A DNA stretch of 64,000 bases from Gammaproteobacteria bacterium (GTDB taxonomy: Bacteria > Pseudomonadota > Gammaproteobacteria > Burkholderiales > Nitrosomonadaceae), in NCBI GenBank assembly GCA_015709615.1, contig CP054179.1, forward strand, positions 2,356,001-2,420,000. Direction: 5' to 3'. The notes beneath the pieces were generated by a model that had not been told where the DNA came from, ran no database searches, and saw only the letters and a list, made by a program, of their open reading frames with translations. The position numbers were made by a program, and so were the translations under genes. Below are positions 44,440 through 54,349 of this stretch, piece by piece (within the stretch, counting starts at the first letter, position 1; every line of letters starts with the position of its first letter).

Positions 44440-45984
44440 ATGGGGCAGTATAAGACACCGGGTGTTTACATTGTTGAAAAGAGTGCGTTTCCGAATTCCG
44501 TGGTGGAAGTGGCGACCGCAGTACCGGCATTTATCGGGTATACGGAAAAAGCCAGCAATAAAGGAAAAACTCTACTGAATAAGGCGTGGCGTATTTCATC
44601 CATGTCGGAATTTATCAGCTTCTTTGGCGGGCCGCCAAAAACACAGTATCAGATTTCCGAGGCTGCGGCGGCAGCTACCGCGAAGGCGGGAAAAGGAGGC
44701 ACTGCACCGGCTGCGGCTGTCGAGTCGGACTTCGCGAGCGGTGACAAGGAATACGTGCTGGAACTCCAGGGTGCGCGCTATTTCCTGTATCACAGTATGA
44801 TGCTGTTCTTCCAGAATGGCGGCGGGGCTTGCTACATTGTTTCGGTCGGCAGTTACGGCCAGGATATCGAAAAACCGAAATTAAGCGCAGGCATCGATGT
44901 TTTGCTGAAAGAACAGGAGCCTACCATGGTGGTGATTCCCGATGCCATGTCGCTGGCGGAGCCGGATTGCATCGCGTTGCAGCAAGCGGCGTTGAGCCAT
45001 TGCGGGCAAGTGATGAAAAATCGCTTTGCCATCCTGGATGTGTATGACGGCTACAAGGAAGCGCAGGATAGCGGATGCATCGAGAAATTCAGAAACGACC
45101 TGGGCACGAACAGCCTGGATTTCGCCGCAGCCTACTATCCATGGCTCAATACTTCGATTGTGCAAACCGGCGATTTGAGTTTTGCCAATGTTGCCAATGC
45201 CGACAAATTGCAGGAATTGCTGAAAGCGGAAACGGATGGCAGTCAACTGGACGACAAGAAAAAAGCCGAGATCAACGGCAAGATTGCGGAAATCGGTGTG
45301 ACGCCGAAGACCGCCACGATGTCGAGCGACGAGGATTTGCATAAAATACTGACGGCCGTTTGCCCGCTCTATAAAACCATCGTCGAAAGTATCAAACTGA
45401 AACTCAACCTGATGCCGCCCAGCGCAGGTATGGCGGGTGTCTATACCATGGTCGACAATTCGCGCGGGGTGTGGAAAGCGCCGGCCAATGTCAGCCTGAA
45501 CGCGGTGATTTCTCCTGCTGTCGAGATCACGCATGCGCAGCAGGAAGATCTGAATGTCACAACGGCGGGCAAGTCGATCAATGCAATCCGCACCTTCATC
45601 GGCGAAGGCACATTGGTTTGGGGGGCGCGCACACTGGACGGCAACAGTCTGGATTGGCGCTATATCAATGTGCGCAGAACCATGATCATGCTGGAAGAAT
45701 CGATCAAACTGGCGACCAAGGCGTATGTATTCGAACCCAATGTTTCGAGCACCTGGGTAACCATAAAAAGCATGATCAGCAATTTCCTGATCGGCATCTG
45801 GAAGCGTGGCGGCTTGGCTGGCGCGACACCGGAAGATGCTTTCGGCGTGTTCGTCGGTTTGGGCGAGACGATGACGCCGCAGGACATTCTGGACGGCATG
45901 TTGAAAGTGACCGTGCTGGTTGCATTGAGCCGTCCGGCGGAGTTTATCGAAATTACCTTCCAGCAACAAATGCAGAAATCTTAA
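44440..45984 (+). CDS. eCIS contractile sheath protein (Afp2/3/4-like)
   Basis: This 514-aa phage-tail-sheath family protein has the N-terminal TPGVYIVEKSAFPNSVVEVATAVPAFIGYTEKA, a central variable region (about 60-330) and the conserved C-terminal domain. The latter includes EGTLVWGARTLDGNSLDWRYINVRR, SIKLATKAYVFEPN and LDGMLKVTVLVALSRPAEFIEITFQQQM. Subunits stack around the tube and contract to drive it through a target membrane. Only one sheath gene is present, unlike Afp which has three. The ATG at 44440 sits 6 nt after AAGGAG; ATG 44437 is possible. It leads the structural operon. Confidence 0.95.
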   Translation: MGQYKTPGVYIVEKSAFPNSVVEVATAVPAFIGYTEKASNKGKTLLNKAWRISSMSEFISFFGGPPKTQYQISEAAAAATAKAGKGGTAPAAAVESDFASGDKEYVLELQGARYFLYHSMMLFFQNGGGACYIVSVGSYGQDIEKPKLSAGIDVLLKEQEPTMVVIPDAMSLAEPDCIALQQAALSHCGQVMKNRFAILDVYDGYKEAQDSGCIEKFRNDLGTNSLDFAAAYYPWLNTSIVQTGDLSFANVANADKLQELLKAETDGSQLDDKKKAEINGKIAEIGVTPKTATMSSDEDLHKILTAVCPLYKTIVESIKLKLNLMPPSAGMAGVYTMVDNSRGVWKAPANVSLNAVISPAVEITHAQQEDLNVTTAGKSINAIRTFIGEGTLVWGARTLDGNSLDWRYINVRRTMIMLEESIKLATKAYVFEPNVSSTWVTIKSMISNFLIGIWKRGGLAGATPEDAFGVFVGLGETMTPQDILDGMLKVTVLVALSRPAEFIEITFQQQMQKS

Positions 45985-46051
45985 CCAGGGTTCGTGTTAC
46001 TGAAACAGTTAGTGAACGCTATATTTCTAATCATAAAATTGGGAGTGCATT

Positions 46052-46510
46052 ATGGCAGATGATGGATCAGCTCAATCGACGACAGTTTGGCCCATGCCGA
46101 AATTTTATTTTCAGGTTAAATGGGATTCGCAGGTTATGCGATTTCAGGAAGTCAGCGGTCTCGATATTCAGTCGGAAGAAATCAAATATCGTCATGGCGA
46201 TAGCCCGGAATTCTCCGTGATCAAGATGCCGGGCATGAAAAAAGTTGGCAATATCACTATGAAGAAAGGCGTCTTCAAGGGTGATAACAAATTCTGGGAT
46301 TGGTTTAAGCAAATCAAGATGAATACCATCAAGCGTTTGCCGGTCACCATCAGTTTGCTGGATGAGGGCGGTAAAGCGACCATGGTGTGGACCCTGACCA
46401 ACGCCTGGCCGACCAAGATTACCAGCACCGATCTGAAATCGGAAGGTAACGAAGTGGCGATAGAGTCCATCGAGATCGTGCATGAAGGCTTGACGATTGC
46501 CAATAGCTGA
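46052..46510 (+). CDS. eCIS inner tube protein 1 (Afp1/Afp5-like)
   Basis: This 152-aa Hcp/T4 gp19-like tube protein has WPMPKFYFQVKWDSQVMRFQ, EVSGLDIQSEEIKYRHGDSPEFSVIKMPGMKKVGNITMKKG, and the ending LKSEGNEVAIESIEIVHEGLTI. It should form hexameric rings of the inner tube. A GGGAG site lies 8 nt before the ATG. It follows the sheath gene by 67 bp. Which of the two tube paralogues is the main tube and which is the baseplate-proximal ring cannot be settled from sequence alone. Confidence 0.93.
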   Translation: MADDGSAQSTTVWPMPKFYFQVKWDSQVMRFQEVSGLDIQSEEIKYRHGDSPEFSVIKMPGMKKVGNITMKKGVFKGDNKFWDWFKQIKMNTIKRLPVTISLLDEGGKATMVWTLTNAWPTKITSTDLKSEGNEVAIESIEIVHEGLTIANS

Positions 46511-46551
46511 TGATTATTCAGGGTGAACTTGACTGGGAGTGTTTACTTTAG

Positions 46552-47019
46552 ATGGATAGCTCTCAACAAGCTGATTATTACCCGCCCTCGGCGTTTTATT
46601 TCAAGGTTATATTTGGCGGGCCCAAAGAAACAGCCGACACTTCCTTTCAGGAAGTGTCGGGTATCGCATCTGAAATTGAAGTCGAAACCGTGATCGAAGG
46701 AGGGGAAAACCGGTTTGTTCATCAATTGCCTAAAGGTGTGAAGCATCCAAATCTTGAACTGAAGCGCGGGATTGCGCCCATGACTTCGCCATTGGTTAAA
46801 TGGTGCAAGACGATTATGGAGAATGATTTTATCAAACCGGTCGAATTGAAGCCCGTCAGGGTTTTTTTGATGAACGAAGATAAAAAACCTATTCGTGGAT
46901 GGTTATTCAATTCGGCTTTTCCCGTGAAATGGGAATTTGAAAGCTTTAATTCCACGAAGAATGAAGTAGCTATAGAGAAGATCGTTCTCAGGTATACCTT
47001 CTCGACTCGCATTGTCTAG
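46552..47019 (+). CDS. eCIS inner tube protein 2 (Afp1/Afp5-like paralogue)
   Basis: This 155-aa paralogue of the preceding tube protein has YYPPSAFYFKVIFGGPKE, FQEVSGIASEIEVETVIEGGENRFVHQLPKGVKHPNLELKRG, and the ending FNSTKNEVAIEKIVLRYTFSTR. The longer insert after EVSGI and the ending FSTRIV fit the adaptor-ring type that joins tube to spike. It lies 41 bp after tube protein 1 and 18 bp before the DUF5908 gene. Confidence 0.92.
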   Translation: MDSSQQADYYPPSAFYFKVIFGGPKETADTSFQEVSGIASEIEVETVIEGGENRFVHQLPKGVKHPNLELKRGIAPMTSPLVKWCKTIMENDFIKPVELKPVRVFLMNEDKKPIRGWLFNSAFPVKWEFESFNSTKNEVAIEKIVLRYTFSTRIV

Positions 47020-47037
47020 GATATTTCAGAACTCGAA

Positions 47038-47202
47038 ATGGCGATAGAGATTAAACAGCTGTTGATCAAGTCGAGCATCGTGCAGCGCACCGGGCAAGAA
47101 GATCTTGACCTAACGGAAGAACACCGGCTGTTAAAAGAAGAAGTGCTGGCCGAATGCCGCCGTATGATTGCGGATTTGTTGCAGGAAAAGGGAGAGCGTT
47201 AA
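47038..47202 (+). CDS. Small eCIS protein, DUF5908 (Afp6-like position)
   Basis: This 54-aa protein starts at the ATG at 47038 (MAIEIKQLLIKSSIVQ) and ends at TAA 47200-47202, immediately before the ATG of the LysM gene. It opens with IEIKQLLIKS and closes with a charged helix (EEVLAECRRMIADLLQEKGER), the style of DUF5908 proteins. These occupy the slot between tube and LysM genes in many eCIS operons. It is probably a small chaperone or structural part; its function is not established. Confidence 0.75.
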   Translation: MAIEIKQLLIKSSIVQRTGQEDLDLTEEHRLLKEEVLAECRRMIADLLQEKGER

Positions 47203-47910
47203 ATGGCGCAAAGCGGTGCCAAGGTGCTTTTGACGATTTCCCCGTGTACCGTGAATAACGGCAAAATCAGTGTCGACGGCTCAAGGAAGAAATTTGAAGC
47301 CATGATCAATCCCGCCGGTTATCAGCATACGTTCAAGCTGAGCTATTCAAAAAACCGCGTTCTGGGACAACCGGGAACCGAGACCAAGTACGACGCAAGC
47401 CATCCGGAAAAAATTGTTTTGAAGGAATTGGTATTGGATGCAACCGGAGCCGTTGCATCCGGTTCAAGCACCGCCGGTAGCACGCCGGTTCCGATCAAGG
47501 AACAAATCGAACTGCTCAAGGATGTGGCTTATACCTACCGGGGCACTAAACATGAAGCGCCGATCGTACAGCTCAAATGGGGTTCGTTGCTGTTCTACGG
47601 ACGGGTGGAGTCGCTCAACTTCGACTATACCCTGTTCAAACCCAGCGGCGTGCCGTTGCGGGCCAAAGTGACGCTGACCTTCATCGAATATCAGAGCAGC
47701 GAGGAGATTTCCAAGGAAGCGGCGCAAGAATCTCCCGACTTGACGCATTTGCTCGAGGTGAAAGCGGGAGATACTTTGCCGCTGCTGTGTTACCGGATCT
47801 ATCAGGATAGTAACTACTATCTCGAGGTTGCCAAGATTAATCATCTGACGGATTTTCGTAATCTAAAACCGGGAACCAAGCTGCGGTTCCCTCCATTAAA
47901 CCAAGGTTGA
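47203..47910 (+). CDS. eCIS LysM-domain hub protein (Afp7-like)
   Basis: This 235-aa protein has an N-terminal CIS tube-adaptor domain (FEAMINPAGYQHTFKLSYSK, then PIVQLKWGSLLFYGRVESLNFDYTLFKPSGVPLRAKVTLTFIEY). A C-terminal LysM (about 185-232) reads VKAGDTLPLLCYRIYQDSNYYLEVAKINHL then LKPGTKLRFPP. This is the layout of Afp7/Pvc7, the gp53-like baseplate part around the spike. The start codon abuts the previous stop, and its own stop overlaps the region just before the spike gene start. Confidence 0.92.
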   Translation: MAQSGAKVLLTISPCTVNNGKISVDGSRKKFEAMINPAGYQHTFKLSYSKNRVLGQPGTETKYDASHPEKIVLKELVLDATGAVASGSSTAGSTPVPIKEQIELLKDVAYTYRGTKHEAPIVQLKWGSLLFYGRVESLNFDYTLFKPSGVPLRAKVTLTFIEYQSSEEISKEAAQESPDLTHLLEVKAGDTLPLLCYRIYQDSNYYLEVAKINHLTDFRNLKPGTKLRFPPLNQG

Positions 47911-47912
47911 CT

Positions 47913-49703
47913 ATGGCGGATTCCCCCTTAACGGGCAGCACCGGTGTCATATCGGTGATCATTCTGAGTAACGGCAACGCCATAGCCGATACCGTTCAAA
48001 TCGTTTCGATCGAAATCGTTTACGGGGTAAATAAAATTCCCAGCGCCAGGATCGTCATATTGGACGGGGATATGCCGAACAACGATTTTCCGGTCAGTGA
48101 CGCGGATGATTTTAAACCCGGCGCGGTGATCACCATCAACGCCGGTTATGCCAATCAAACGAGTACCGTTTTCAAGGGCGTGGTCATCAAGCACGGCATC
48201 AAAATGGACGGTGACAATTTTTCCCGTTTGATCGTGCAGTGTAAGGACAGCGCGGTTGCCATGACGGTGGGGCGCAAGAACGCCAATTTCGTCGATTCGA
48301 AGGACAGCGACATTATCAGCAAGCTGATCGGCGCATACAGCGGCTTGAGTTCCGATGTCACCGCCACTACCACCAGCTATAAGGAACTGGTGCAATACTA
48401 CTGCACCGACTGGGATTACCTGCTGACCCGGGCGGAGGTCAATGGTTTTCTGGTGACTGTCGACAGCGGCAAAGTCAGCGTCAAGGCGCCGCAAACGGAC
48501 GGCAGCGCCGTTTTGACTCTGACCTACGGCATCGACTTGATGGCGTTCAGCGCGGATCTGGATGCGGCTTCGCAATTCCCGGTGGTCAAAGGCATTGCCT
48601 GGGATCTGACCAGTCAAGCCGTGCAGGAAGCGCAAGCCAGTCCCGAACAACTGACCGGCCAAGGCAATCTCAAGGCTGCGGATTTGGGCAGTGTGATCGC
48701 CCCGGATTATTTCCGCTTGCAAACCGATGCGCCGCTGGAGAATGCCGTGCTGACCGGCTGGGCCAAGGGGCAGCAAATCAAGTCGGGTTTGGCGCGCATT
48801 CGAGGTTATGCGGCGTTTCAAGGCAGTGCCAAGGTAAAAATCGGCGATCTGGTCGAATTGAAAGGCGTGGGTGCGCGCTTTAACGGCAATGTGCTGGTCA
48901 CCGCAGTGAAACATGACATCAAACAAGGCAATTGGGTGACGGAAATCGAATTCGGCATGCCGTCGCAGTGGTTCACCGAGCAATATAAAACCGAAGCGCC
49001 GCTGACCTCCGGTTTTGTGCCCGGAGTTAACGGCTTGCAAGTCGGTGTGGTGAAAAAGCTCGATGCCGATCCGGAGGGGCAATACAAGATCCAGGTATCC
49101 GTTCCGGTATTGCAGGCGGAAACCGACGGCGTATGGGCGCGGCTGGCCAGTTTCTATGGTTCCAACGGCATCGGCGCTTTCTTTATTCCGGAGATCGGCG
49201 ACGAAGTGGTGCTGGGATACTTCAACGACGATCCATCGCATCCGGTCATTCTCGGCAGTTTGTACAGCAGCAAACAGAAGATGCCTTACGAATTGACCGC
49301 CGATAATTTCACCAAAGCCGTGGTGACGCGCAGTAAGCTCAAGCTGGAATTCGACGACGACAAGAAAGTCATCACACTGACCACACCCGGCAATAACAAA
49401 ATCGTCATCAGCGACGACCAAAAATCGATTCTGCTGCAAGACCAGAATGCAAACAAAATCGAGCTCAATTCCAGCGGCATTGTCATCGACAGCCCGAAAG
49501 ACATCAAGATCAGCGCCAAGGGCAAGGTAACCATCGACGCGGTGAGCAATATCGAATTGACGGCGCAAGCGGATATCAAGAATCAGGGACTCAACATCAA
49601 TCATCAAGCCAACGTCGGTTTTAGCGCCAAAGGCAATGCCACGGCCGAGCTGTCGGCCAGCGGCCAGACTACGGTGAAAGGCGCTATTGTGATGATCAAT
49701 TAA
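47913..49703 (+). CDS. eCIS VgrG-like spike protein (Afp8-like)
   Basis: This 596-aa spike protein has an N-terminal gp27-like region (about 1-350), a gp5 OB-fold (about 370-455; VGVVKKLDADPEGQYKIQVSVPVLQAETDGVWARL then FFIPEIGDEVVLGYFNDDPSHPVILG), and a C-terminal beta-helix of short repeats (ITLTTPGNNKIVISDDQKSI and following). It trimerises to form the membrane-piercing spike below the tube. The start at 47913 is preferred over a TTG at 47907. It lies 2 nt after the LysM gene and before the PAAR tip gene. Confidence 0.95.
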   Translation: MADSPLTGSTGVISVIILSNGNAIADTVQIVSIEIVYGVNKIPSARIVILDGDMPNNDFPVSDADDFKPGAVITINAGYANQTSTVFKGVVIKHGIKMDGDNFSRLIVQCKDSAVAMTVGRKNANFVDSKDSDIISKLIGAYSGLSSDVTATTTSYKELVQYYCTDWDYLLTRAEVNGFLVTVDSGKVSVKAPQTDGSAVLTLTYGIDLMAFSADLDAASQFPVVKGIAWDLTSQAVQEAQASPEQLTGQGNLKAADLGSVIAPDYFRLQTDAPLENAVLTGWAKGQQIKSGLARIRGYAAFQGSAKVKIGDLVELKGVGARFNGNVLVTAVKHDIKQGNWVTEIEFGMPSQWFTEQYKTEAPLTSGFVPGVNGLQVGVVKKLDADPEGQYKIQVSVPVLQAETDGVWARLASFYGSNGIGAFFIPEIGDEVVLGYFNDDPSHPVILGSLYSSKQKMPYELTADNFTKAVVTRSKLKLEFDDDKKVITLTTPGNNKIVISDDQKSILLQDQNANKIELNSSGIVIDSPKDIKISAKGKVTIDAVSNIELTAQADIKNQGLNINHQANVGFSAKGNATAELSASGQTTVKGAIVMIN

Positions 49704-49753
49704 GCTGCATTGAGTGCTCAGGATTTCAATTAAATGTTGACAGGAGTGTAATC

Positions 49754-50053
49754 ATGCCCCCAGCCGCACGTATCACCGACATGCATACTTGCCCGATGCA
49801 AACACCGGGCGTTCCACCGATTCCCCATGTCGGCGGGCCGATTAGCGGTCCTTGCGTGCCCACTGTATTAATCGGCAATATGCCGGCCGCCGTGGTAGGG
49901 GATATGTGCGTCTGCGTCGGTCCGCCGGACAGTATTGTGAAGGGTTCCGCAACGGTCATGATCAGCAATCGTCCAGCAGCCAGGGTCGGCGATACCACAG
50001 CGCATGGCGGTACGATTGTGCTGGGTTTGCCGACCGTGATGATCGGCGGTTAA
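49754..50053 (+). CDS. eCIS PAAR tip protein (Afp10-like position)
   Basis: This 99-aa PAAR-fold protein has repeated Pro-Ala-Ala-Arg-like units (MPPAARITDMHTCPMQ, RPAARVGDTTAHGGTIV) and His/Cys residues suited to the metal site at the tip (His11, Cys13, His84 among them). It sharpens the VgrG-like spike. The small size leaves no room for a fused effector domain. GACAGGAG precedes the start. Confidence 0.93.
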   Translation: MPPAARITDMHTCPMQTPGVPPIPHVGGPISGPCVPTVLIGNMPAAVVGDMCVCVGPPDSIVKGSATVMISNRPAARVGDTTAHGGTIVLGLPTVMIGG

Positions 50054-50069
50054 CAGGGGAAACAAAACG

Positions 50070-50492
50070 GTGAGTATCGACAAATCCTTTCTCGGTACCG
50101 GCTGGGGATTTCCCCCCGAGTTTAATAAACAGGGATCGGCGCGCAAGGTTGCCGCGGAAGAAGATATTCATGAAAGCTTGTTTATTCTCTTATCGACCAA
50201 TCCCGGCGAACGCGTGATGCAGCCGACATATGGTTGCGGCCTGAAAAGTCAGGTCTTTGAAGAGATCAATGAAACGGCGGTAACCGTCATGGTCGATTTA
50301 ATCCGGCGCGCGATCCTTTTCTTCGAGCCGCGGGTGATTGTGGAAAGCATCCGGGTGGATTCGGATAACCAGGAAGATATCCTGAACGGCTTGATCAAGA
50401 TCGATGTCGCGTACATCGTGCGTGCAACGAATAATCGTCACAATATCGTGTATCCGTTTTATTTCACGGAAGGAACGAATGTCAAATTATGA
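50070..50492 (+). CDS. eCIS baseplate wedge protein, gp25-like (Afp9-like)
   Basis: This 140-aa gp25/lysozyme-like family protein has GTGWGFPPEF, then EDIHESLFILLSTNPGERVMQPTYGCGLKSQVFEEINETA, with the ERVM-x-P-x-YGCGL motif that nucleates sheath assembly in phage T4 gp25. The start is a GTG 16 nt after the PAAR stop. The gene is followed directly by the large Afp11-like wedge gene. Confidence 0.94.
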   Translation: MSIDKSFLGTGWGFPPEFNKQGSARKVAAEEDIHESLFILLSTNPGERVMQPTYGCGLKSQVFEEINETAVTVMVDLIRRAILFFEPRVIVESIRVDSDNQEDILNGLIKIDVAYIVRATNNRHNIVYPFYFTEGTNVKL

Positions 50493-50506
50493 GGATTCCC
50501 CGGTGA

Positions 50507-53500
50507 ATGAAGGTTCGTGCTGATCGATTAACGAATAGTCATTTGCACATCAGTGACGGCAGAAGTCAGGAAAAAAGGCTGCTGCCGGCGCTTGAGAAGG
50601 ATTATTTCAATGTCGCCGAATTGCGTTTTCACACCTTATTGGCGCTCGCGGTTGAATATGCCCGGGTGCTGAAATTTTATAACCTGGAAAATCGTGAAGA
50701 CGGTACCTGGGAGCATTTTTTTTCATGGGATGAAACGGTCGTTATTGCCACCATACTGGCGGTCGATCTGGATAAACTGGGGAACGGCGATGGCGATAAC
50801 AGTCATGTGACCGATGCCCATCGGGAATTAATCGAAGCATTGCGCGCACTACCCGCCAAAGAAATTGGCCGGCACATGATTGCGGCTTATAGTGCGGTCA
50901 CTATGCTCGATCAATGGCTGCAATTGCTCGCGCATGCGAAAAATGCGCTGGGTGTTGAGTTGCGCAAGGTTGTGGAAAGCGTGATTACCGGGCTTAAAAA
51001 AGATATCGCCATACTCGGGGAATATCTGGCCGGTTACCTTTCGCATCGCACACTCGAGGAAATTTTTTCCGGCGACTTGATTGCGCTGATGTCCGCCGTG
51101 GAAGAAACCAAACTGAGCCGGGCGAATGCCGCCGTGGATGTTTCCGATCCCGTGCCTATCCGCTCCAGTTTCTATGCTTTTATCAAAGCCATCGAAATGG
51201 TGCAGCTCAGTGCGGAGAAATTGCTATCCGCTTCTTTGGTCAGCCAGGATCACGAGCCGGCGGCGGGGCTTTTGATCGCTTTTCTGCAGCTATTCCAAAA
51301 GCTGCATCATAAAATCAACCGGTTTACGCTGAATTATGTCGACTTCTACTATGATCAGGTGCTGAAAGCACGGCCGCGGAGCTTTGCATCGGATTATGTC
51401 TATTTGGTGGTGGCCCCGAGCAAGAAGAATCACACGGTACTGATACCGAAGGGCACGGAGTTTCTGGCTGGGCTGGATGAAAACAAGCGCGCTATCGTGT
51501 ATGCAGCCGCTGAGGATGTCAAGATCAACGATGCCGCGGTCAGTGCGATTCATACGCTGTTTTTTAAACGCGACGCGCTGAATTTCCCTGAGAATAGTTT
51601 GTTTGAGTCGGTCGTCCTGAATGACCGGGTGGATGAAGCCACCCGGCAACTGGCAACCGGCGGCTGGTTGAATGAGGTGCCGGTTGCAACGGCGGATAGC
51701 GCGCTGGGCGAGGAAAGCCTGCAATCGTATCCGTTGTTCGGCGCGCCCAAGAAAGTTGAGGATACGATGCTGGTGCAGCATGCCCGCATCGGATTCGCTG
51801 TCGCCAGTAAAGTACTGCGGTTGCAGGAAGGACGGCGGACTGTGTGCATCCGGATGCAATTCACTGGTGAGCCGGAAGTGTCTTTGGAGCAGTGGATCCG
51901 GAACATTGCGGTCGCCATGCAGCCGGCCGGGAGCAGCGGTGTCGTATCGTCCGTTCAGGAGCAGCAGGCCTTTTTTAAAGTTTTCAGGGATATGTTCATC
52001 GTCAGCTTATCGGCTGAAGACGGCTGGCGGGAGCTGGCGGAATATCTGCCTTCCTATTCGGGTGTTGATCCGCAGCAGAAAGAAAACAGCCTGGTAGTTA
52101 CTTTCTTTTTACCGGAAGATTTTCCGCCGGTTGTTCCTTACGACCAGAAGATCCATGGCGACGGTTATGAGACCCGGTTGCCGGTGGTGCGGATGATACA
52201 AAATCCGCGCAGCTATTTATATCCTTATGGGATTCTGAGTAAGCTGGAATTGGAGCGGATCAGGATCGATGTGACGGTGGAAGGATGCCGGCTGTTGCAG
52301 TTGTATAACAATATCGGGCAACTGTCACCATTGGCGCCATTTACGCCTTTTGGCCCGATTCCCGAAGTAGGTTCTTATTTCATCGTCGGATGCGCCGAAG
52401 CAGCCGGGAAACAATTGTCGGATTTCAATATAGAAATTCAGTGGGGCGGTTTGCCTGCCGGTATCGGTGGATTTAAAGCGCACTATCAAGGTTACGAAAC
52501 TTTCGGCGATACCGATTTCCGCGTCGGCACGTCGGTTCTGGCCAACGGAAAATGGCTGCCGGAGAATGTCAAGGGGATGGCCGCCCATCCGCTTTTTCAA
52601 ATTAAAACGGGCTTGGACGGCGGCAGCGAAGTGAATGAGCACAGCGAGTTGTCTTGTGCTGCGGTGATATCCTACTGGAGTCCCGATGATTACCGTGGTT
52701 CTGCGACAGAATTCAGTTACACGCCATCGGCCAATAAAGGCTTTTTCAAGTTCACGCTAGTAGCGCCCCAGCAAGCGTTCGGTCATCGCGATTACCCCAC
52801 GGCCTTAGCCAACGTTTTGACTTTCAACGCCAAGCAGAAGCACGCCAAATTTCTCAAGAAAGTACCCAATCTGCCTTATACGCCGATGATTACCGCCATC
52901 TCGGCGAATTATCGGGCTTGCGCGCACATCGTGCTCGGCAAGGAAGAAGCCGGTTGCAGTGCGGCGATGCGCGAGAAAATGATACATTTGCACCCGCTGG
53001 GTTGGGAAGATGTAACGATGCAAGCCGATCAAACCTATCATCTGCTGCCGCAGTACGCATATTCCGGGAATCTGTTGATCGGTTTGAATGGATTGGCGGG
53101 CGGCGGCGTGGTTACGCTGTATTTTCATTTGCGCGAGAATTCATTGCCGGTTGAACATGCCGCCGTGCAGGAGATGCAGTGGTTTTATTTGACGGACAAC
53201 CGCTGGTTGCCTTTGAGCACCAAAGAGATCATCGCGGACTCCACGCAACGGTTCATGAAAGCTGGCATCATCACGCTGGATATTCCGGCGGATATTTCGC
53301 AGGAAAACACGGTGTTGCCGGGCGGGTTATGCTGGCTGCGCGTGTCGTCCGATCGTGAGCTGGAAAAGTATTGCAGCCTGTATTCGATTCATACGCAAGC
53401 GCTGAAAGCTGGCCGGTACTTGCAAGAAGACGCGGTGTTGAGCGGCGCCATCCGGTTGCCGGCCGGTGCGGTCTCGCAGCTGCGCAAGTCGATTCCCGGG

Positions 53501-54349
53501 ATCGGCGGTGTCAAGCAAATTCAACCTTCCTTCGGCGGCCGCCTGGCCGAGGATCGCGGTCATTTACGGATCCGCATCAGTGAACGGCTGAGGCATAAAC
53601 AACGCGCCCTGCTGCCGGCCGACTATGAATCGCTGACATTGGAGCAATTTCCGCAAATTTATAAGGTAAAGTGCTTTCCCGGCATGAGTCCGGATTTTGT
53701 GGCTGAGCAGCGTTTCAATCCCGGCCATCTATTGATTGCGGTGGTGCCCTACCTCTCCGAGAATGTGATCAGCGCGCATAAACCGTTGCTGAGCGGTCAT
53801 CTGATCAATGATGTAAAGGATTTTATCGGCCGGTACGCACCGTCATTTGCTACGGTTCATGTCATTAATCCGGTGTACGAAGTCATCCAAGTACGCTGCA
53901 CGGTTAAGCTGAAAAATCCATTATTGGCCGGTATGTATTCGGCGCGCCTGAATCAGGCGATATCGGATTTTCTGTCGCCGTGGAACGAGACCCTGGGTTA
54001 CACCCGCCATTTCGGATGGGTGGTCAGCAAGCACGATATTGAATCTTTTATTCAGAATCTGGATTATATTGACCGCGTCACCAACCTGTCGATATTGCGC
54101 ATCGCGCCCATGGGCGAAGGTTTTTACGATTTGCTGGATAGCGCGGACAAAGCGGAGACTGCCGAAGTCAAGGATATAATCCCGGTCTATCCCTGGAGCA
54201 TCGTGGCGCCGATCCAACAGCATTTTATCGAACTGGACGATCGTTACGATGTCATCGAGCCGCGAATTACCGGAATCGGCGAGCTCGAAATTGGCAGCAC
54301 TTTTATAATTTCTGACGAAAAATGGCGCGAAAAGATAGAAAAACACTAG
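50507..54349 (+). CDS. eCIS baseplate wedge protein (Afp11-like)
   Basis: This very large wedge protein (1280 aa) occupies the slot after gp25. Segments that fit the Afp11/baseplate-J group include a helical N-terminal third, VYLVVAPSKKNHTVLIPKGTEFLAG near residue 300, and a C-terminal J-like end (FPQIYKVKCFPGMSPDFV, VIAVVP-like LLIAVVPYLSENV, RYAPSFATVHVINPVYEVIQVRCTVKLK). With the Afp12-like protein it forms the hexagonal baseplate. The 3' end overlaps the next gene by 28 nt. Start ATG 50507 follows GAGGA at a long spacing. Confidence 0.88.
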   Translation: MKVRADRLTNSHLHISDGRSQEKRLLPALEKDYFNVAELRFHTLLALAVEYARVLKFYNLENREDGTWEHFFSWDETVVIATILAVDLDKLGNGDGDNSHVTDAHRELIEALRALPAKEIGRHMIAAYSAVTMLDQWLQLLAHAKNALGVELRKVVESVITGLKKDIAILGEYLAGYLSHRTLEEIFSGDLIALMSAVEETKLSRANAAVDVSDPVPIRSSFYAFIKAIEMVQLSAEKLLSASLVSQDHEPAAGLLIAFLQLFQKLHHKINRFTLNYVDFYYDQVLKARPRSFASDYVYLVVAPSKKNHTVLIPKGTEFLAGLDENKRAIVYAAAEDVKINDAAVSAIHTLFFKRDALNFPENSLFESVVLNDRVDEATRQLATGGWLNEVPVATADSALGEESLQSYPLFGAPKKVEDTMLVQHARIGFAVASKVLRLQEGRRTVCIRMQFTGEPEVSLEQWIRNIAVAMQPAGSSGVVSSVQEQQAFFKVFRDMFIVSLSAEDGWRELAEYLPSYSGVDPQQKENSLVVTFFLPEDFPPVVPYDQKIHGDGYETRLPVVRMIQNPRSYLYPYGILSKLELERIRIDVTVEGCRLLQLYNNIGQLSPLAPFTPFGPIPEVGSYFIVGCAEAAGKQLSDFNIEIQWGGLPAGIGGFKAHYQGYETFGDTDFRVGTSVLANGKWLPENVKGMAAHPLFQIKTGLDGGSEVNEHSELSCAAVISYWSPDDYRGSATEFSYTPSANKGFFKFTLVAPQQAFGHRDYPTALANVLTFNAKQKHAKFLKKVPNLPYTPMITAISANYRACAHIVLGKEEAGCSAAMREKMIHLHPLGWEDVTMQADQTYHLLPQYAYSGNLLIGLNGLAGGGVVTLYFHLRENSLPVEHAAVQEMQWFYLTDNRWLPLSTKEIIADSTQRFMKAGIITLDIPADISQENTVLPGGLCWLRVSSDRELEKYCSLYSIHTQALKAGRYLQEDAVLSGAIRLPAGAVSQLRKSIPGIGGVKQIQPSFGGRLAEDRGHLRIRISERLRHKQRALLPADYESLTLEQFPQIYKVKCFPGMSPDFVAEQRFNPGHLLIAVVPYLSENVISAHKPLLSGHLINDVKDFIGRYAPSFATVHVINPVYEVIQVRCTVKLKNPLLAGMYSARLNQAISDFLSPWNETLGYTRHFGWVVSKHDIESFIQNLDYIDRVTNLSILRIAPMGEGFYDLLDSADKAETAEVKDIIPVYPWSIVAPIQQHFIELDDRYDVIEPRITGIGELEIGSTFIISDEKWREKIEKH

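Noticed and set aside
47928..49607. 559-codon open frame on the minus strand
   Set aside because: It lies wholly opposite the VgrG-like spike gene, has no recognisable domains and a composition typical of an antisense shadow.
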